Shown: positions 18,067 to 28,106 of the stretch, in pieces | Layout: the number at the start of each line of letters is the position of its first letter | Numbering within the stretch: the stretch's first letter is position 1 | Source of the DNA: Lachnospiraceae bacterium | GTDB taxonomy: Bacteria > Bacillota > Clostridia > Lachnospirales > Lachnospiraceae | Direction of reading: 5' to 3' | Assembly: GCA_022793375.1 (NCBI GenBank) | Contig: JAAWCS010000034.1 | Span: forward strand, 1-64,000 | Length of the DNA stretch: 64,000 nt | Program-made: the position numbers and the translations under genes | The notes under the pieces: generated by a model | The model's database searches: none | Seen by the model: the letters and a program-made list of their open reading frames with translations, nothing else | What the model was told of the DNA's origin: nothing

Positions 18067-19135
18067 TATAGCGTCGAAACGCCCGAAACGCGGTCGGCAG
18101 CGCATAGCGGTCACGGAGTTCGTCCTTTTCCACAAAAAGGAATGCATCTGTTTCAGGCCGGCTCGTAAGCTCAATGATATAGCCCGTCATATCCCATTCC
18201 ACATGGCTGAATATATGGCGGGCTTCTTCGACCGCCACGGCCCCGGCCGCTTTAAGTCCCAGTGCGGGCAAGCGGCGCTGAAGCTCTTCGGGCGGCAAAT
18301 GTCCCTCCAGAGACGGCAGCTCATACAGTCCGGCCAACAGCCCCTTATTTGGCCGCTTGCGGATCCCCACCAAGCAGCGGCCCTCCTCCTCGTACAGCAG
18401 AATCAAAATCGTGCGCTGCTCTTTGCGTCTTGCTTTCTTAGGCGCTTTGACCGGCAGCTGTTCTTCGATTCCCAGACAATGCCCCTGGCACAGATCACGC
18501 AGAGGACAGTCTTTGCATAGAGGACGGCCGCCCGGGATACAGATTGTTTCTCCCAATTCCATAATGGCTTCGTTTAATTCGCCCGGCTGCCCGGGCGGCA
18601 TATGGCGAAGAAGCAATTGTTCCCAGTTCTTTTTTACGGAAGCATTGGTAATATCCTCCCGGCTCGCCAGCGCGCGGGCCATGACCCGCAGTACGTTGCC
18701 GTCCACGGCCGGCACGGCGATCCCGTAGGCAATCGAAGCGATGGCTCCCGCCGTGTAAGGACCAATGCCGGGCAGTTTTTTCAGCGCTTCATAATCCGCC
18801 GGCAGCCGTCCGCCGTGTTGCTCCATCACAGTCATGGCGCATTTTTTCAAATTGCGCGCCCGGCTATAATAGCCCAGGCCCTCCCAAAGCTTTAAGAGAC
18901 GTTCCTCCTCCACTTCGGCCAGGGATCGTATATCCGGCAGTTCTTTCATAAAACGTGCGTAGTAGGGTTTTACCGCTTCAATGCGCGTCTGCTGCAGCAT
19001 AATTTCCGAAATCCAGATCCGGTAGGCGTCACGGCCTGTGCGCCAGGGCAGTTCGCGGCCATTTTCCTGAAACCAGAGAAGCAGGCGGGGGATCATGGCT
19101 TTAAGTTGTATGTCCTGTTCTTTTTGTTCCTGCAT
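18053..19135 (-). CDS. mutY: A/G-specific adenine DNA glycosylase MutY
   Basis: A 360-residue base-excision repair enzyme that removes adenine opposite 8-oxoguanine. The helix-hairpin-helix LPGIGPYTAGAI and catalytic Asp in VDGNVLRV are present. A 4Fe-4S loop is formed by the cysteines in CIPGGRPLCKDCPLRDLC. The C-terminal 120 residues (ILLYEEEGRCLVGIRKR, GLYELPS) are the MutT-like domain that recognises 8-oxoG. AAAGGAG precedes ATG 19135. Confidence 0.96.
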   Translation of the reverse strand: MQEQKEQDIQLKAMIPRLLLWFQENGRELPWRTGRDAYRIWISEIMLQQTRIEAVKPYYARFMKELPDIRSLAEVEEERLLKLWEGLGYYSRARNLKKCAMTVMEQHGGRLPADYEALKKLPGIGPYTAGAIASIAYGIAVPAVDGNVLRVMARALASREDITNASVKKNWEQLLLRHMPPGQPGELNEAIMELGETICIPGGRPLCKDCPLRDLCQGHCLGIEEQLPVKAPKKARRKEQRTILILLYEEEGRCLVGIRKRPNKGLLAGLYELPSLEGHLPPEELQRRLPALGLKAAGAVAVEEARHIFSHVEWDMTGYIIELTSRPETDAFLFVEKDELRDRYALPTAFRAFRRYITEK

Positions 19136-19253
19136 GGTCGGCTCCTTTTTTGAGGGGGCTTTTATGGGGGAAGAAATCCGTGGTTTGGCGGCGGCCGCGT
19201 GGTCCGCGGCGCCGTCCTTACTCCTGCCCGCACAGAATGTTGTCTGACAAAGC

Positions 19254-19304
19254 GAAAAAAGACCTCAAAATCCTTCCATTGGGGGGGAGATGGATTTTGA
19301 GGTC
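19254..19304 (-). terminator. rho-independent terminator of the tRNA operon
   Basis: A perfect 13-base stem (19261-19273 with 19292-19304, arm GACCTCAAAATCC) is followed on the minus strand by six T. It begins just 3 bases after the tRNA-Ala 3' end. Confidence 0.9.
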
Positions 19305-19306
19305 AG

Positions 19307-19379
19307 TGGACCCGAAGGGATTCGAACCCTCGGTCTCTGCGTTGCGAACGCAGCGCTTTCCCAGCTAAGCTACGAGCCC
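19307..19379 (-). tRNA. tRNA-Ala (anticodon CGC)
   Basis: A 73-base cloverleaf on the minus strand: acceptor GGGCTCG/CGGGTCC with wobble pairs, D stem GCTT/AAGC, anticodon stem CTGCG/CGCAG around loop TTCGCAA, 5-base variable loop, T loop TTCGAAT, discriminator A. Anticodon CGC reads GCG alanine codons. CCA is not encoded. It is transcribed after tRNA-Val, 38 bases apart. Confidence 0.93.
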
Positions 19380-19417
19380 AAGTACTGCCGGATACGGCCG
19401 CCGCCGCATCCCGGCTA

Positions 19418-19491
19418 TGGAGCCAGCGGGGATCGAACCCACGACCTTTCGCGTGTGAGGCGAACGCTCATCCCGGCTGAGCTATGACTCC
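19418..19491 (-). tRNA. tRNA-Val (anticodon CAC)
   Basis: A 74-base cloverleaf on the minus strand: acceptor GGAGTCA/TGGCTCC, anticodon stem TTCGC/GCGAA with loop CTCACAC, T loop TTCGATC, discriminator A. Anticodon CAC reads GTG valine codons, common in this GC-rich coding DNA. CCA is not encoded. It is the first gene of a two-tRNA operon with its own promoter and terminator. Confidence 0.93.
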
Positions 19492-19500
19492 GTGAAATCT

Positions 19501-19528
19501 ATTGTAGCACATTTTTTATAAAATGCAA
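19501..19528 (-). promoter_or_regulatory. tRNA operon promoter
   Basis: TTGCAT (19528-19523), a 16-base spacer and TACAAT (19506-19501) lie just upstream of tRNA-Val on the minus strand, with the predicted transcription start very close to the mature 5' end. Confidence 0.65.
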
Positions 19529-19617
19529 CTACTTTTTTCGATTTTATTTTTGTTTGTATTTTTGTTGTTTTTACAGGCTTTGTTTTTATATCTGTCTTTT
19601 GATGCGGCTGCCGCATC

Positions 19618-19646
19618 TTGCCGGAACCGCCAAAAAATGCTAAGAT
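19618..19646 (+). promoter_or_regulatory. candidate promoter for the small ORF and nrdG
   Basis: TTGCCG, a 17-base spacer and TAAGAT face the 57-codon ORF 85 bases downstream. A perfect 17-base palindrome (19601-19617, GATGCGG arms) abuts the -35 element and might be an operator or terminator remnant. Confidence 0.45.
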
Positions 19647-19730
19647 ATTGGCAGCGGGTTTGCCAGGCAGACCTAAGCCGGTATGGCGAATTACCGTAAA
19701 TATCTCTGACCGGAAAGGAAGGAACCACCT

Positions 19731-19904
19731 ATGGGATTGTTCTCAAGAACACCTAAAATTGACATGGACTTTACCGAGTGCGGCAGGCGTTCCATGTATT
19801 TTAGCTTTAGCGACATTGAGCAGAGTTCCCGCAGCTTTGTCGATAACGTCAGCCAGGAAGAAGAGCGGCAGGCCTCTATCGACCGCTGCAAGGCACGGTT
19901 GTAA
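19731..19904 (+). CDS. 57-residue protein of unknown function upstream of nrdG
   Basis: ATG 19731 is preceded by AAGGAAGG at proper distance, and the ORF ends 8 bases before nrdG. The product begins MGLFSRTPKIDMDFTECGRR and continues with a charged helical C-terminus containing QEEERQASIDRCK. It has two cysteines, no membrane segment and no family I recognise. nrdG itself has only a weak ribosome site, so its translation may depend on this ORF. It is too short for standard ORF length cut-offs. A role linked to anaerobic dNTP synthesis is suggested by position only. Confidence 0.7.
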   Translation: MGLFSRTPKIDMDFTECGRRSMYFSFSDIEQSSRSFVDNVSQEEERQASIDRCKARL

Positions 19905-19912
19905 AAGTCTCC

Positions 19913-20608
19913 ATGAACATTCAAGGTCTGCAGAAACTGACTCTTTTAGATTATCCCGGCCGCGTGGCCTGCACGGTCTTTACCGGCGGCTGCAATTTCC
20001 GCTGCCCGTTCTGCCAAAACAGCGGCCTCGTACTCCCGCCCGGGCAGCCACCGACCTGGGAGCCGGACGCGCTTCTTGCCTTTTTAAAAAAGCGCGTCGG
20101 TATCCTAGACGGCGTCTGTCTCACCGGCGGCGAGCCGCTGATGCAGCCTGACCTCTCAAAACTGCTTCGCGACATCCGCCGCCTGGGCTTTGCCATCAAA
20201 CTTGATACGAACGGCAGCTTCCCGGATCGTCTGCGCCGTCTGGCCGAAGAGGGCCTGATCGACTATGTCGCCATGGATGTCAAAAATTCCCCCGAACGTT
20301 ACCGGGAGACGGCCGGACTGCCGGCCGATTCTGATTTGGGGCCGATTTTTAAAAGCATCGCCTGGCTGCTTGAGGGTACCGTTCCCTATGAGTTTCGTAC
20401 CACTGTGGTTTTTGAATATCACCAACCACAAGATATAGTGTCCATGGCCCGCCGACTGATCGGCGCCCGGCAGTGGTTTTTACAGGGTTTCGTTTCCTCG
20501 GAACATGTGATAAAACAAGGGCTTCACGCCTGCGGCGCTGCTGAAATGGAAACGCTTGCGCAGCATGCGCGCGCCTTTGTCCCCTCGGTACAGATCCGCG
20601 GGATATAA
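19913..20608 (+). CDS. nrdG: anaerobic ribonucleotide reductase activating enzyme (radical SAM)
   Basis: A 231-residue radical-SAM protein with cluster motif CNFRCPFC (C-x3-C-x2-C) near residue 27, followed by the GGEP motif (LTGGEPLM). It uses reductively cleaved S-adenosylmethionine to put the glycyl radical on NrdD, encoded next. The early motif TLLDYPGRVACTVFTGGC is typical of the Clostridial NrdG-like group. No strong Shine-Dalgarno precedes ATG 19913; coupling to the small ORF 8 bases upstream is likely. Without its position next to nrdD, a different glycyl-radical activase would be possible. Confidence 0.87.
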   Translation: MNIQGLQKLTLLDYPGRVACTVFTGGCNFRCPFCQNSGLVLPPGQPPTWEPDALLAFLKKRVGILDGVCLTGGEPLMQPDLSKLLRDIRRLGFAIKLDTNGSFPDRLRRLAEEGLIDYVAMDVKNSPERYRETAGLPADSDLGPIFKSIAWLLEGTVPYEFRTTVVFEYHQPQDIVSMARRLIGARQWFLQGFVSSEHVIKQGLHACGAAEMETLAQHARAFVPSVQIRGI

Positions 20609-20621
20609 CTACATATTGTGG
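20606..20621 (+). promoter_or_regulatory. NrdR box 1 upstream of nrdD
   Basis: TAACTACATATTGTGG matches 12 of 16 positions of the NrdR consensus ACACTATATATTGTGT as I know it. It begins at the nrdG stop codon and lies 42 bases (about four helical turns) from box 2, the in-phase arrangement NrdR needs. Confidence 0.65.
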
Positions 20622-20647
20622 TTGCATCCCTTTTTTTACCTTTTTTA

Positions 20648-20663
20648 CAACTATATATTGACT
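20648..20663 (+). promoter_or_regulatory. NrdR box 2 overlapping the nrdD -35 element
   Basis: CAACTATATATTGACT matches 12 of 16 NrdR consensus positions, with the central CTATATATTG intact. Its right end is the -35 hexamer of the nrdD promoter, so bound NrdR would block RNA polymerase when dATP is high. Confidence 0.7.
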
Positions 20664-20686
20664 GCCAATCGCTTCCATGATATGAT
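20658..20686 (+). promoter_or_regulatory. nrdD promoter
   Basis: TTGACT (20658-20663), a 17-base spacer and TATGAT (20681-20686) form a near-consensus promoter in the nrdG-nrdD gap. Transcription should start near 20693, leaving a leader of about 43 bases. Confidence 0.75.
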
Positions 20687-20735
20687 GGTACATGCATGGC
20701 TTTCGGGCCTATATCAAAAAGAAAGAGGAAAGAAT

Positions 20736-23165
20736 ATGTATCAGGTCACAAAGCGGGACGGCACGGTCGGCGAATTTGATATCCGAAAAATCAGCGCGGC
20801 CATCACCAAAGCATTTGAAGCACGCCAGAAGGAATACCACCCCAGCATTATTGATCTGCTGGCCTTAAAAGTAACGGCAGATTTTGAGCCTAAAATCCAC
20901 GACGGGCTGATCCAGGTGGAGGATATCCAGGACAGTGTGGAGGCTGTTTTGATCCAGGCCGGCTACACCGACGTAGCCAAGGCCTACATCCTGTACCGCC
21001 GCCAGCGGGAAAAGGTGCGCAACACCCGCTCCACCCTGCTCAATTACAGGGACCTGGTTAATAATTATGTAAAGATCAACGACTGGCGCGTCAAAGAAAA
21101 CTCGACTGTCACCTACTCGGTCGGCGGCCTGATTTTAAGCAACAGCGGCGCGATCACGGCCAATTACTGGCTGTCCGAAATCTACGACGACGAGATCGCC
21201 GAAGCGCACCGCAATGCCGATATCCATATCCATGATCTCTCGATGCTGACCGGCTATTGTGCCGGCTGGTCCTTAAAGCAGCTGATTCAAGAGGGCCTAG
21301 GCGGCATCCCCGGCAAGATTACCTCGGCTCCGGCCAGGCATCTGTCCACGCTCTGCAACCAGATGGTCAATTTCCTCGGCATTATGCAGAATGAGTGGGC
21401 CGGCGCTCAGGCGTTTTCTTCCTTTGACACCTACCTGGCGCCTTTTGTAAAGACCGATCATCTGACCTATGACCAGGTCAAGAAGTGCATCGAATCCTTT
21501 ATCTACGGCGTCAACACGCCCAGCCGCTGGGGCACGCAGGCCCCCTTCTCCAATATCACGCTCGACTGGACCGTGCCCGCCGATCTGGCAGAACTGCCGG
21601 CTATTGTCGGCGGCCAGGAGATGGATTTTTGCTACAAGGACTGCAAAAAAGAGATGGACATGGTCAACCGGGCCTTTATCCAGACCATGATCGAGGGCGA
21701 CGCCAACGGCCGCGGCTTTCAGTACCCGATCCCGACATACTCAATCACACGCGACTTTGACTGGTCGGAGACCGAAAACAACCGCCTGCTCTTTGAGATG
21801 ACGGCCAAATACGGCACGCCTTATTTCTCGAACTACATCAACAGCGACATGGCCCCCAGCGACGTGCGCAGCATGTGCTGCCGCCTGCGCTTAGACCTCC
21901 GCGAGCTGCGCAAGAAATCCGGCGGCTTTTTCGGCAGCGGCGAATCCACCGGCTCGGTGGGCGTCGTGACCATCAATATGCCGCGGATCGCCTATCTGGC
22001 AAAGGACAAGGCCGATTTTTACCGTCGTCTCGACCGCCTGATGGACATCTCCGCCCGCTCCTTAAAGACCAAGCGTACCGTCATCACCCAGCTGTTAGAC
22101 AGCGGGCTGTATCCGTATACCAAGCGTTACCTGGGCACCTTTGCCAACCATTTTTCCACGATCGGACTGGTCGGCCTCAACGAAGCAGGGCTGAACGCGT
22201 CCTGGCTGCGCGCCGATATGACGCAGGAAAAGACCCAGGCCTTTGCCAAAGAGGTGCTGAATCATATGCGCGGGCGTCTGTCCGACTACCAGGAGCTCTA
22301 CGGCGACCTCTACAATCTGGAAGCCACGCCGGCCGAATCGACGGCCTACCGCCTGGCAAAACACGACGTCGAGCAGTACCCGGATATCATCACGGCCAGC
22401 GAAAACGGCGGGACGCCTTACTACACAAACAGTTCCCACCTGCCGGTCGGCTATACCGAGGACATATTTGAAGCGCTCGACATCCAGGACGAATTGCAGA
22501 CGCTCTACACCTCCGGTACGGTGTTCCACGCATTCCTCGGTGAAAAGCTGCCCGACTGGAGGGCGGCCGCCGCCCTGGTGCGAAAAATTGCCGAGAATTA
22601 CAAGCTGCCCTACTATACGATGTCGCCGACCTACTCCATCTGCAAGGATCACGGCTACCTGTCGGGCGAACAGTATTCCTGCCCGATTTGCGGCGCGTCC
22701 ACCGAGGTATACAGCCGCATCACCGGCTATTACCGCCCGGTCAAGAACTGGAACGACGGCAAAGCCCAGGAATTCAAGGAGCGGCGCGTCTATCGTACAG
22801 ACCGTTCCCGGGACGGCCTTTCGGCCGGCGGCGACCAGGCGGCTTCTTTAGAATCGTCCGGCCCCCCGGATGCACCCGAAAGCCTGGCAAAGACGGCCAG
22901 AGAGGCTATAGCCCGCTCTGCGACCGCGGTCAGCCCCGAGCAGATTTTACTCTTTACGACCAAGACCTGCCCCAACTGCCGGATCGCCGACGCCATCCTG
23001 CACCAGGCCGCCGTCCCTTTTCAAAAGATCGACGCCGAGGAACACGCGGAGCTGGTCAGCGCCTACGGCGTGCGGCAGGCGCCGACGCTGATTGTCGTGC
23101 ATGGGGAACAATTTGAAAAATATGGAAACGCTTCGGAGATCAAGAGGTTTGCCGAGGCGCGGTAA
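20736..23165 (+). CDS. nrdD: anaerobic (class III) ribonucleoside-triphosphate reductase with fused redoxin domain
   Basis: An 809-residue glycyl-radical enzyme that makes dNTPs without oxygen. It begins with an ATP-cone (MYQVTKRDGTVGEFD), continues with the catalytic barrel, and ends the reductase part with a zinc site (CKDHGY, SCPIC) and glycyl loop RITGYYRPV. After a linker rich in Ser, Ala and Pro, the last 80 residues form a thioredoxin/glutaredoxin-like domain with active site TTKTCPNC and cis-Pro segment QAPTLIVV. The fusion suggests that a dithiol, not formate, supplies electrons. ATG 20736 follows GAGGAAAG; the open frame extends upstream without a ribosome site. Confidence 0.95.
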   Translation: MYQVTKRDGTVGEFDIRKISAAITKAFEARQKEYHPSIIDLLALKVTADFEPKIHDGLIQVEDIQDSVEAVLIQAGYTDVAKAYILYRRQREKVRNTRSTLLNYRDLVNNYVKINDWRVKENSTVTYSVGGLILSNSGAITANYWLSEIYDDEIAEAHRNADIHIHDLSMLTGYCAGWSLKQLIQEGLGGIPGKITSAPARHLSTLCNQMVNFLGIMQNEWAGAQAFSSFDTYLAPFVKTDHLTYDQVKKCIESFIYGVNTPSRWGTQAPFSNITLDWTVPADLAELPAIVGGQEMDFCYKDCKKEMDMVNRAFIQTMIEGDANGRGFQYPIPTYSITRDFDWSETENNRLLFEMTAKYGTPYFSNYINSDMAPSDVRSMCCRLRLDLRELRKKSGGFFGSGESTGSVGVVTINMPRIAYLAKDKADFYRRLDRLMDISARSLKTKRTVITQLLDSGLYPYTKRYLGTFANHFSTIGLVGLNEAGLNASWLRADMTQEKTQAFAKEVLNHMRGRLSDYQELYGDLYNLEATPAESTAYRLAKHDVEQYPDIITASENGGTPYYTNSSHLPVGYTEDIFEALDIQDELQTLYTSGTVFHAFLGEKLPDWRAAAALVRKIAENYKLPYYTMSPTYSICKDHGYLSGEQYSCPICGASTEVYSRITGYYRPVKNWNDGKAQEFKERRVYRTDRSRDGLSAGGDQAASLESSGPPDAPESLAKTAREAIARSATAVSPEQILLFTTKTCPNCRIADAILHQAAVPFQKIDAEEHAELVSAYGVRQAPTLIVVHGEQFEKYGNASEIKRFAEAR

Positions 23166-23174
23166 GATGCCTGC

Positions 23175-23247
23175 GGGGCGGTCCCGAAAACGCAGCTTAG
23201 AAACCTGTTTATCCATTGCTTCTAAGTTGCCTTTTCAGGGCCGCCCC
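23175..23247. terminator. long nested hairpin between convergent genes
   Basis: An outer arm GGGGCGGTCC (23175-23184) pairs with GGGCCGCCCC (23238-23247), and an inner AGCTTAGAA pairs with TTCTAAGTT. It lies between the ends of nrdD and the 23323 gene and probably ends or protects both transcripts. No clean T run follows either side, so it is not a textbook terminator. Confidence 0.45.
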
Positions 23248-23322
23248 CGTTATAACGTATTCGATTTATTTTCCAACCGCGCCTTCTTCCTCCCGGAGCC
23301 GCCGGCGGGTCTTGTTTTCTTT

Positions 23323-25047
23323 TCACAGCCTTTTTCCGCTCTCCTCCGCCATCACCCAACACTGTTTTTTATGAAAAGCAATTCCATATTTCAAAATAGT
23401 GCGCATACCGGCTTCCACGAAAGGCTCCGCATAATTTTTTCTCTCAATCTGTTCCAGAGCTTTTCTACAGTCTGTCTCCAGAACAGCTGTCGTATCCGAA
23501 TATTTCACTTCAATTATAATGCCGATCTCATCTTCGTCCATTTCAATCTGTATATCGCTGTAACCGTCTCCGGCTTCGCGGCTGGAAGAAATCGCCCAGG
23601 ATTCTTTATAGGACAGCAGACCCAGAAGAATTCCATGATAGAAGTTTTCTTTGCGGTCTTTTTGCACATAGGTATCGCGGATACGGATTGTTTTTTTCAG
23701 GTAAGCCTGCAGCTGTTTTTGCACTGCGGCCGCTTCACCCCTTTTAAATGCTTCACAGAAACGTTCCAGGGCCATGCCATCCTGCCGTGTCTCCTTCCGG
23801 AACCACTCCTGGATCTGATTGCGGAAAATCGAATGGATCTCCCTGTTGGGAATCATTAGCTTCCATCCCCCATTTCCGGCCGGCCCTCGCTGCGTCAGAT
23901 AGCCGGTGGTAAAAAGGACGCTCCACAGATGGTCAATAGAATCGTACATCTCCTTATAAGTAAGTTCCTGGCGGATCGCTTTTTCTACCGTTTCCCCCGC
24001 CATCAGCTGTTCGATTTCCCGCTTTGTCGTTCCTTTCGCCATTTCGATAAAATGGCGGATCACATCGTTGCTGCTGGTATTCGACCAATACGTCTCCGGC
24101 AGCGCTTCACGGTTTACGCGAAGCTTATTGCAATAGCAGAGCACATCCCATGGACAATATACCTGCGCGCTGCCGAAACGATAACCATTGTACCAGCTTT
24201 TTATGGTATCGTAGCTTTCTGCCAGTCCATAAGCCTCCAACAGCCGCTTTACCTCCTGATCCGTAAAACCAAAATACGCATCGAACTCCACATCGGTAAC
24301 GGACAGGACATTCATATTATTAAGGCCGGTAAAAATACTTTCTTTGGAGATACGCATGCACCCGGTCAAAACTGCAAAATAAAGGCTGTCATTTGTTTTC
24401 AGCGCCTGCTCAAACAGATTGCGGATCAACGCAGTCATAGAATCATAATAGTTTCTTTCAAAGGCTTTCGCCAAAGGAACATCGTATTCATCAATCAGAA
24501 TCAGCGCCTTTTGCCCATAGTGCTTGCAAAGCAGCGCCGACAATGTCCGCAGGCTGCTCATCAATACGGAGTCCGGCATTACGAAACTCTCCCGGCTTTC
24601 TTCGTCTACCCTTGTCAGCTGCCGGTACAGCTTCTTTTCCGTCTCGTCAATCGCCTTGCTTGTTTCCAGAAATCGAAAACGCAGCGCTTCGCTTCCGACC
24701 GCCGCGCACAGCATAGCGCGGGCCGTTTCAAAATCCTCTCCGCTTACTCCCTTTAAGCTGATTGAGATCACTGGAAAACGGCCCATATAAGAGCCGCACA
24801 GCTCCTTCTCGCGCGTAATTTCCAGGCCGTCAAACAGCGCTCTGTCGCTGCCGATCTCAAAAAAGCATTTCAGCATCCCCATATTCAGAGATTTGCCAAA
24901 ACGCCGGGGCCGGGTAAAAAGATTCACTTTTCCCCAGCCCTGCAGCAGTTCCCGAATCAGCCCGGTTTTATCCACATAATAAAAATTTTCCCTGCGGATT
25001 TCCTCAAAACTCTCGATCCCTATTGGAAATTTTAACGCGTTGCCCAT
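23323..25047 (-). CDS. AAA-ATPase-like protein with C-terminal PD-(D/E)XK nuclease fold (copy 1)
   Basis: A 574-residue cytosolic protein. The AAA-ATPase-like domain starts at FPIGIESFEEIRRENFYYVD, with the P-loop variant FTRPRRFGKS (about 44-53) and Walker B LILIDEYD. The C-terminal domain (GYSDIQIEMDED, IIIEVKYSD) has the Asp and Glu-x-Lys of PD-(D/E)XK nucleases. The family (AAA-ATPase_like with DUF1703) is expanded in gut bacteria and has no proven role. ATG 25047 is chosen by family start; its ribosome site is weak. A paralogue lies at 52216-53922. No methylase or antitoxin gene is adjacent. Confidence 0.82.
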   Translation of the reverse strand: MGNALKFPIGIESFEEIRRENFYYVDKTGLIRELLQGWGKVNLFTRPRRFGKSLNMGMLKCFFEIGSDRALFDGLEITREKELCGSYMGRFPVISISLKGVSGEDFETARAMLCAAVGSEALRFRFLETSKAIDETEKKLYRQLTRVDEESRESFVMPDSVLMSSLRTLSALLCKHYGQKALILIDEYDVPLAKAFERNYYDSMTALIRNLFEQALKTNDSLYFAVLTGCMRISKESIFTGLNNMNVLSVTDVEFDAYFGFTDQEVKRLLEAYGLAESYDTIKSWYNGYRFGSAQVYCPWDVLCYCNKLRVNREALPETYWSNTSSNDVIRHFIEMAKGTTKREIEQLMAGETVEKAIRQELTYKEMYDSIDHLWSVLFTTGYLTQRGPAGNGGWKLMIPNREIHSIFRNQIQEWFRKETRQDGMALERFCEAFKRGEAAAVQKQLQAYLKKTIRIRDTYVQKDRKENFYHGILLGLLSYKESWAISSSREAGDGYSDIQIEMDEDEIGIIIEVKYSDTTAVLETDCRKALEQIERKNYAEPFVEAGMRTILKYGIAFHKKQCWVMAEESGKRL

Positions 25048-25161
25048 CTCGCCGCCTCTCTTTGCTCTGTTTCTGTCCGGCTTTGCCTTATACAAAGTAT
25101 AGTAGATTTCAGCGGATTTCACAACCGTTTTTTCTACGTATGACTTACGTTTCCCCACGTG

Positions 25162-26676
<1,515 letters not shown>

Positions 26677-28047
26677 TCAGTCCTCAAATTTCATCATATG
26701 CAGCGCCAGCACCGATACGACCATCGCCGCCACGACGCCTGTCATATAGTAGGCAAAGGTCGGACCAAACGCCAGCATAATCGTACCGAACGGGACAAAT
26801 CCAAACGAATAGTACTCTACGGTAAAAAGCCCCATGATCGCGCCGCCCACACCGCCGCCGATCATTACGGCCCACAGGACCTTTTTATATTTCAGCACCA
26901 GTCCAAACAACACCGGTTCCGTGACGCCGATCAGACCGGTAATGCCGGTCGAGAGCCCCAGCGCTTTTACGTTCTTGTTTCTCGCCTTTATGTACACATA
27001 CAAGGCGCACGCGCCCATAGCCGCGTTGGAAGCCGCCGTCATCGGATAAATATAATCGTAGCCTAGCGTAGAAAGATTCATAACGGTAAACGGAGAAAAC
27101 GCCACCTGCATTCCGGTCGCCAATATAAAGGGATAGATTGCCGAAATAATCATCCCGCCCACCAGGCCGAATTTATCGTAGAGCCACATCATACCGTTGG
27201 CTACAAAGCTGCCGACAAACCCGCCCAGTGGCGCCAGAAGCACAAACCCTGCCACCGAGGCTAAAAGGAGCGATAACAAGGGCGTGACAATGATGTCAAT
27301 CATACTGGGAACAATCTTCTTCAGCCCTTTTTCCACCCAGGACATAAAATACACGCAGAGGATCGCCGGGATCAGGGACGAGGTATAGTTGGAAAAAGTA
27401 ATCGGAATCAGCCCGAACAGCTTTATCGTCTCTCCCGCCATGCCGACGATCGTCGGGTGAATCAGGAATGCGCCCAACGTTGCCGCCAGATACGGATTGC
27501 ATCCGAACCTTTTTCCTGCCGCAAAAGCGCATAGAATCGGCAGGAAGTAAAAGGCCGTATTCGCGCAGGTATAGAGAAAGTTGTATGTAGCGCTCGTCGC
27601 GTCAATCCAGCCAAACATCTGCGCGGAATACAAAATTCCCTGTGTCAGGCCGCAGCCGACAATGGCCGGGATAAAAGGCGCAATCACGGAGGAAATTGTC
27701 TCCAGAAACAAATTTAAAATTCCTGCGAAAGACCAGTTCTTCACCGGTTTTATATCGTCCAGCTGTTCATCCACCGCCTCCTCCCTGGAAAGCCCTGTCA
27801 CCTCGCAGACACAGTTATACGCCAGCCCGACCTCGTTGCCGATGATGATCTGCAGCTGCTCGCCCGACCACTGGGTCGCCACTACGTTCTGTATTGCTTC
27901 GATTTCATCGACCTTTACAAGACCCTTGTCCTTTACATTGACCCGCAGTCTGGTAACGCAATGCGTAAAATAGGAAATATTTTCCTTCCCGCCCACCAGT
28001 TCCAGAAAACGTTTTGCCAATTCATCGTACTTTTCTTTTTTTGCCAT
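26677..28047 (-). CDS. beta-glucoside PTS permease, EIIBC
   Basis: A 456-residue membrane transporter of the glucose/beta-glucoside PTS family. The N-terminal EIIB domain carries the phosphocysteine in YFTHCVTRLR (near residue 26). The EIIC channel follows with about ten helices. The C-terminal EIIA domain found in BglF/BglP is absent, so EIIA must come from another protein. AAGGAG lies before ATG 28047; the longer open frame upstream overlaps the antiterminator gene and has no ribosome site. Confidence 0.94.
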   Translation of the reverse strand: MAKKEKYDELAKRFLELVGGKENISYFTHCVTRLRVNVKDKGLVKVDEIEAIQNVVATQWSGEQLQIIIGNEVGLAYNCVCEVTGLSREEAVDEQLDDIKPVKNWSFAGILNLFLETISSVIAPFIPAIVGCGLTQGILYSAQMFGWIDATSATYNFLYTCANTAFYFLPILCAFAAGKRFGCNPYLAATLGAFLIHPTIVGMAGETIKLFGLIPITFSNYTSSLIPAILCVYFMSWVEKGLKKIVPSMIDIIVTPLLSLLLASVAGFVLLAPLGGFVGSFVANGMMWLYDKFGLVGGMIISAIYPFILATGMQVAFSPFTVMNLSTLGYDYIYPMTAASNAAMGACALYVYIKARNKNVKALGLSTGITGLIGVTEPVLFGLVLKYKKVLWAVMIGGGVGGAIMGLFTVEYYSFGFVPFGTIMLAFGPTFAYYMTGVVAAMVVSVLALHMMKFED

Positions 28048-28106
28048 ATGATCCGTCTCCTTTTTGATATATGCAGACAGTGCCGCGCGCATTGCACTGT
28101 GTTTGC

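Noticed and set aside
19301-19500. Prophage or integrative element attached to the tRNA genes
   Set aside because: No integrase, direct att repeats or phage genes flank the tRNA-Ala/tRNA-Val pair; the neighbours are mutY and nrd genes.
23323-25047. Restriction-modification or toxin-antitoxin locus
   Set aside because: No methylase, specificity subunit or small antitoxin-like partner gene is adjacent; only the nuclease-like fold is visible.
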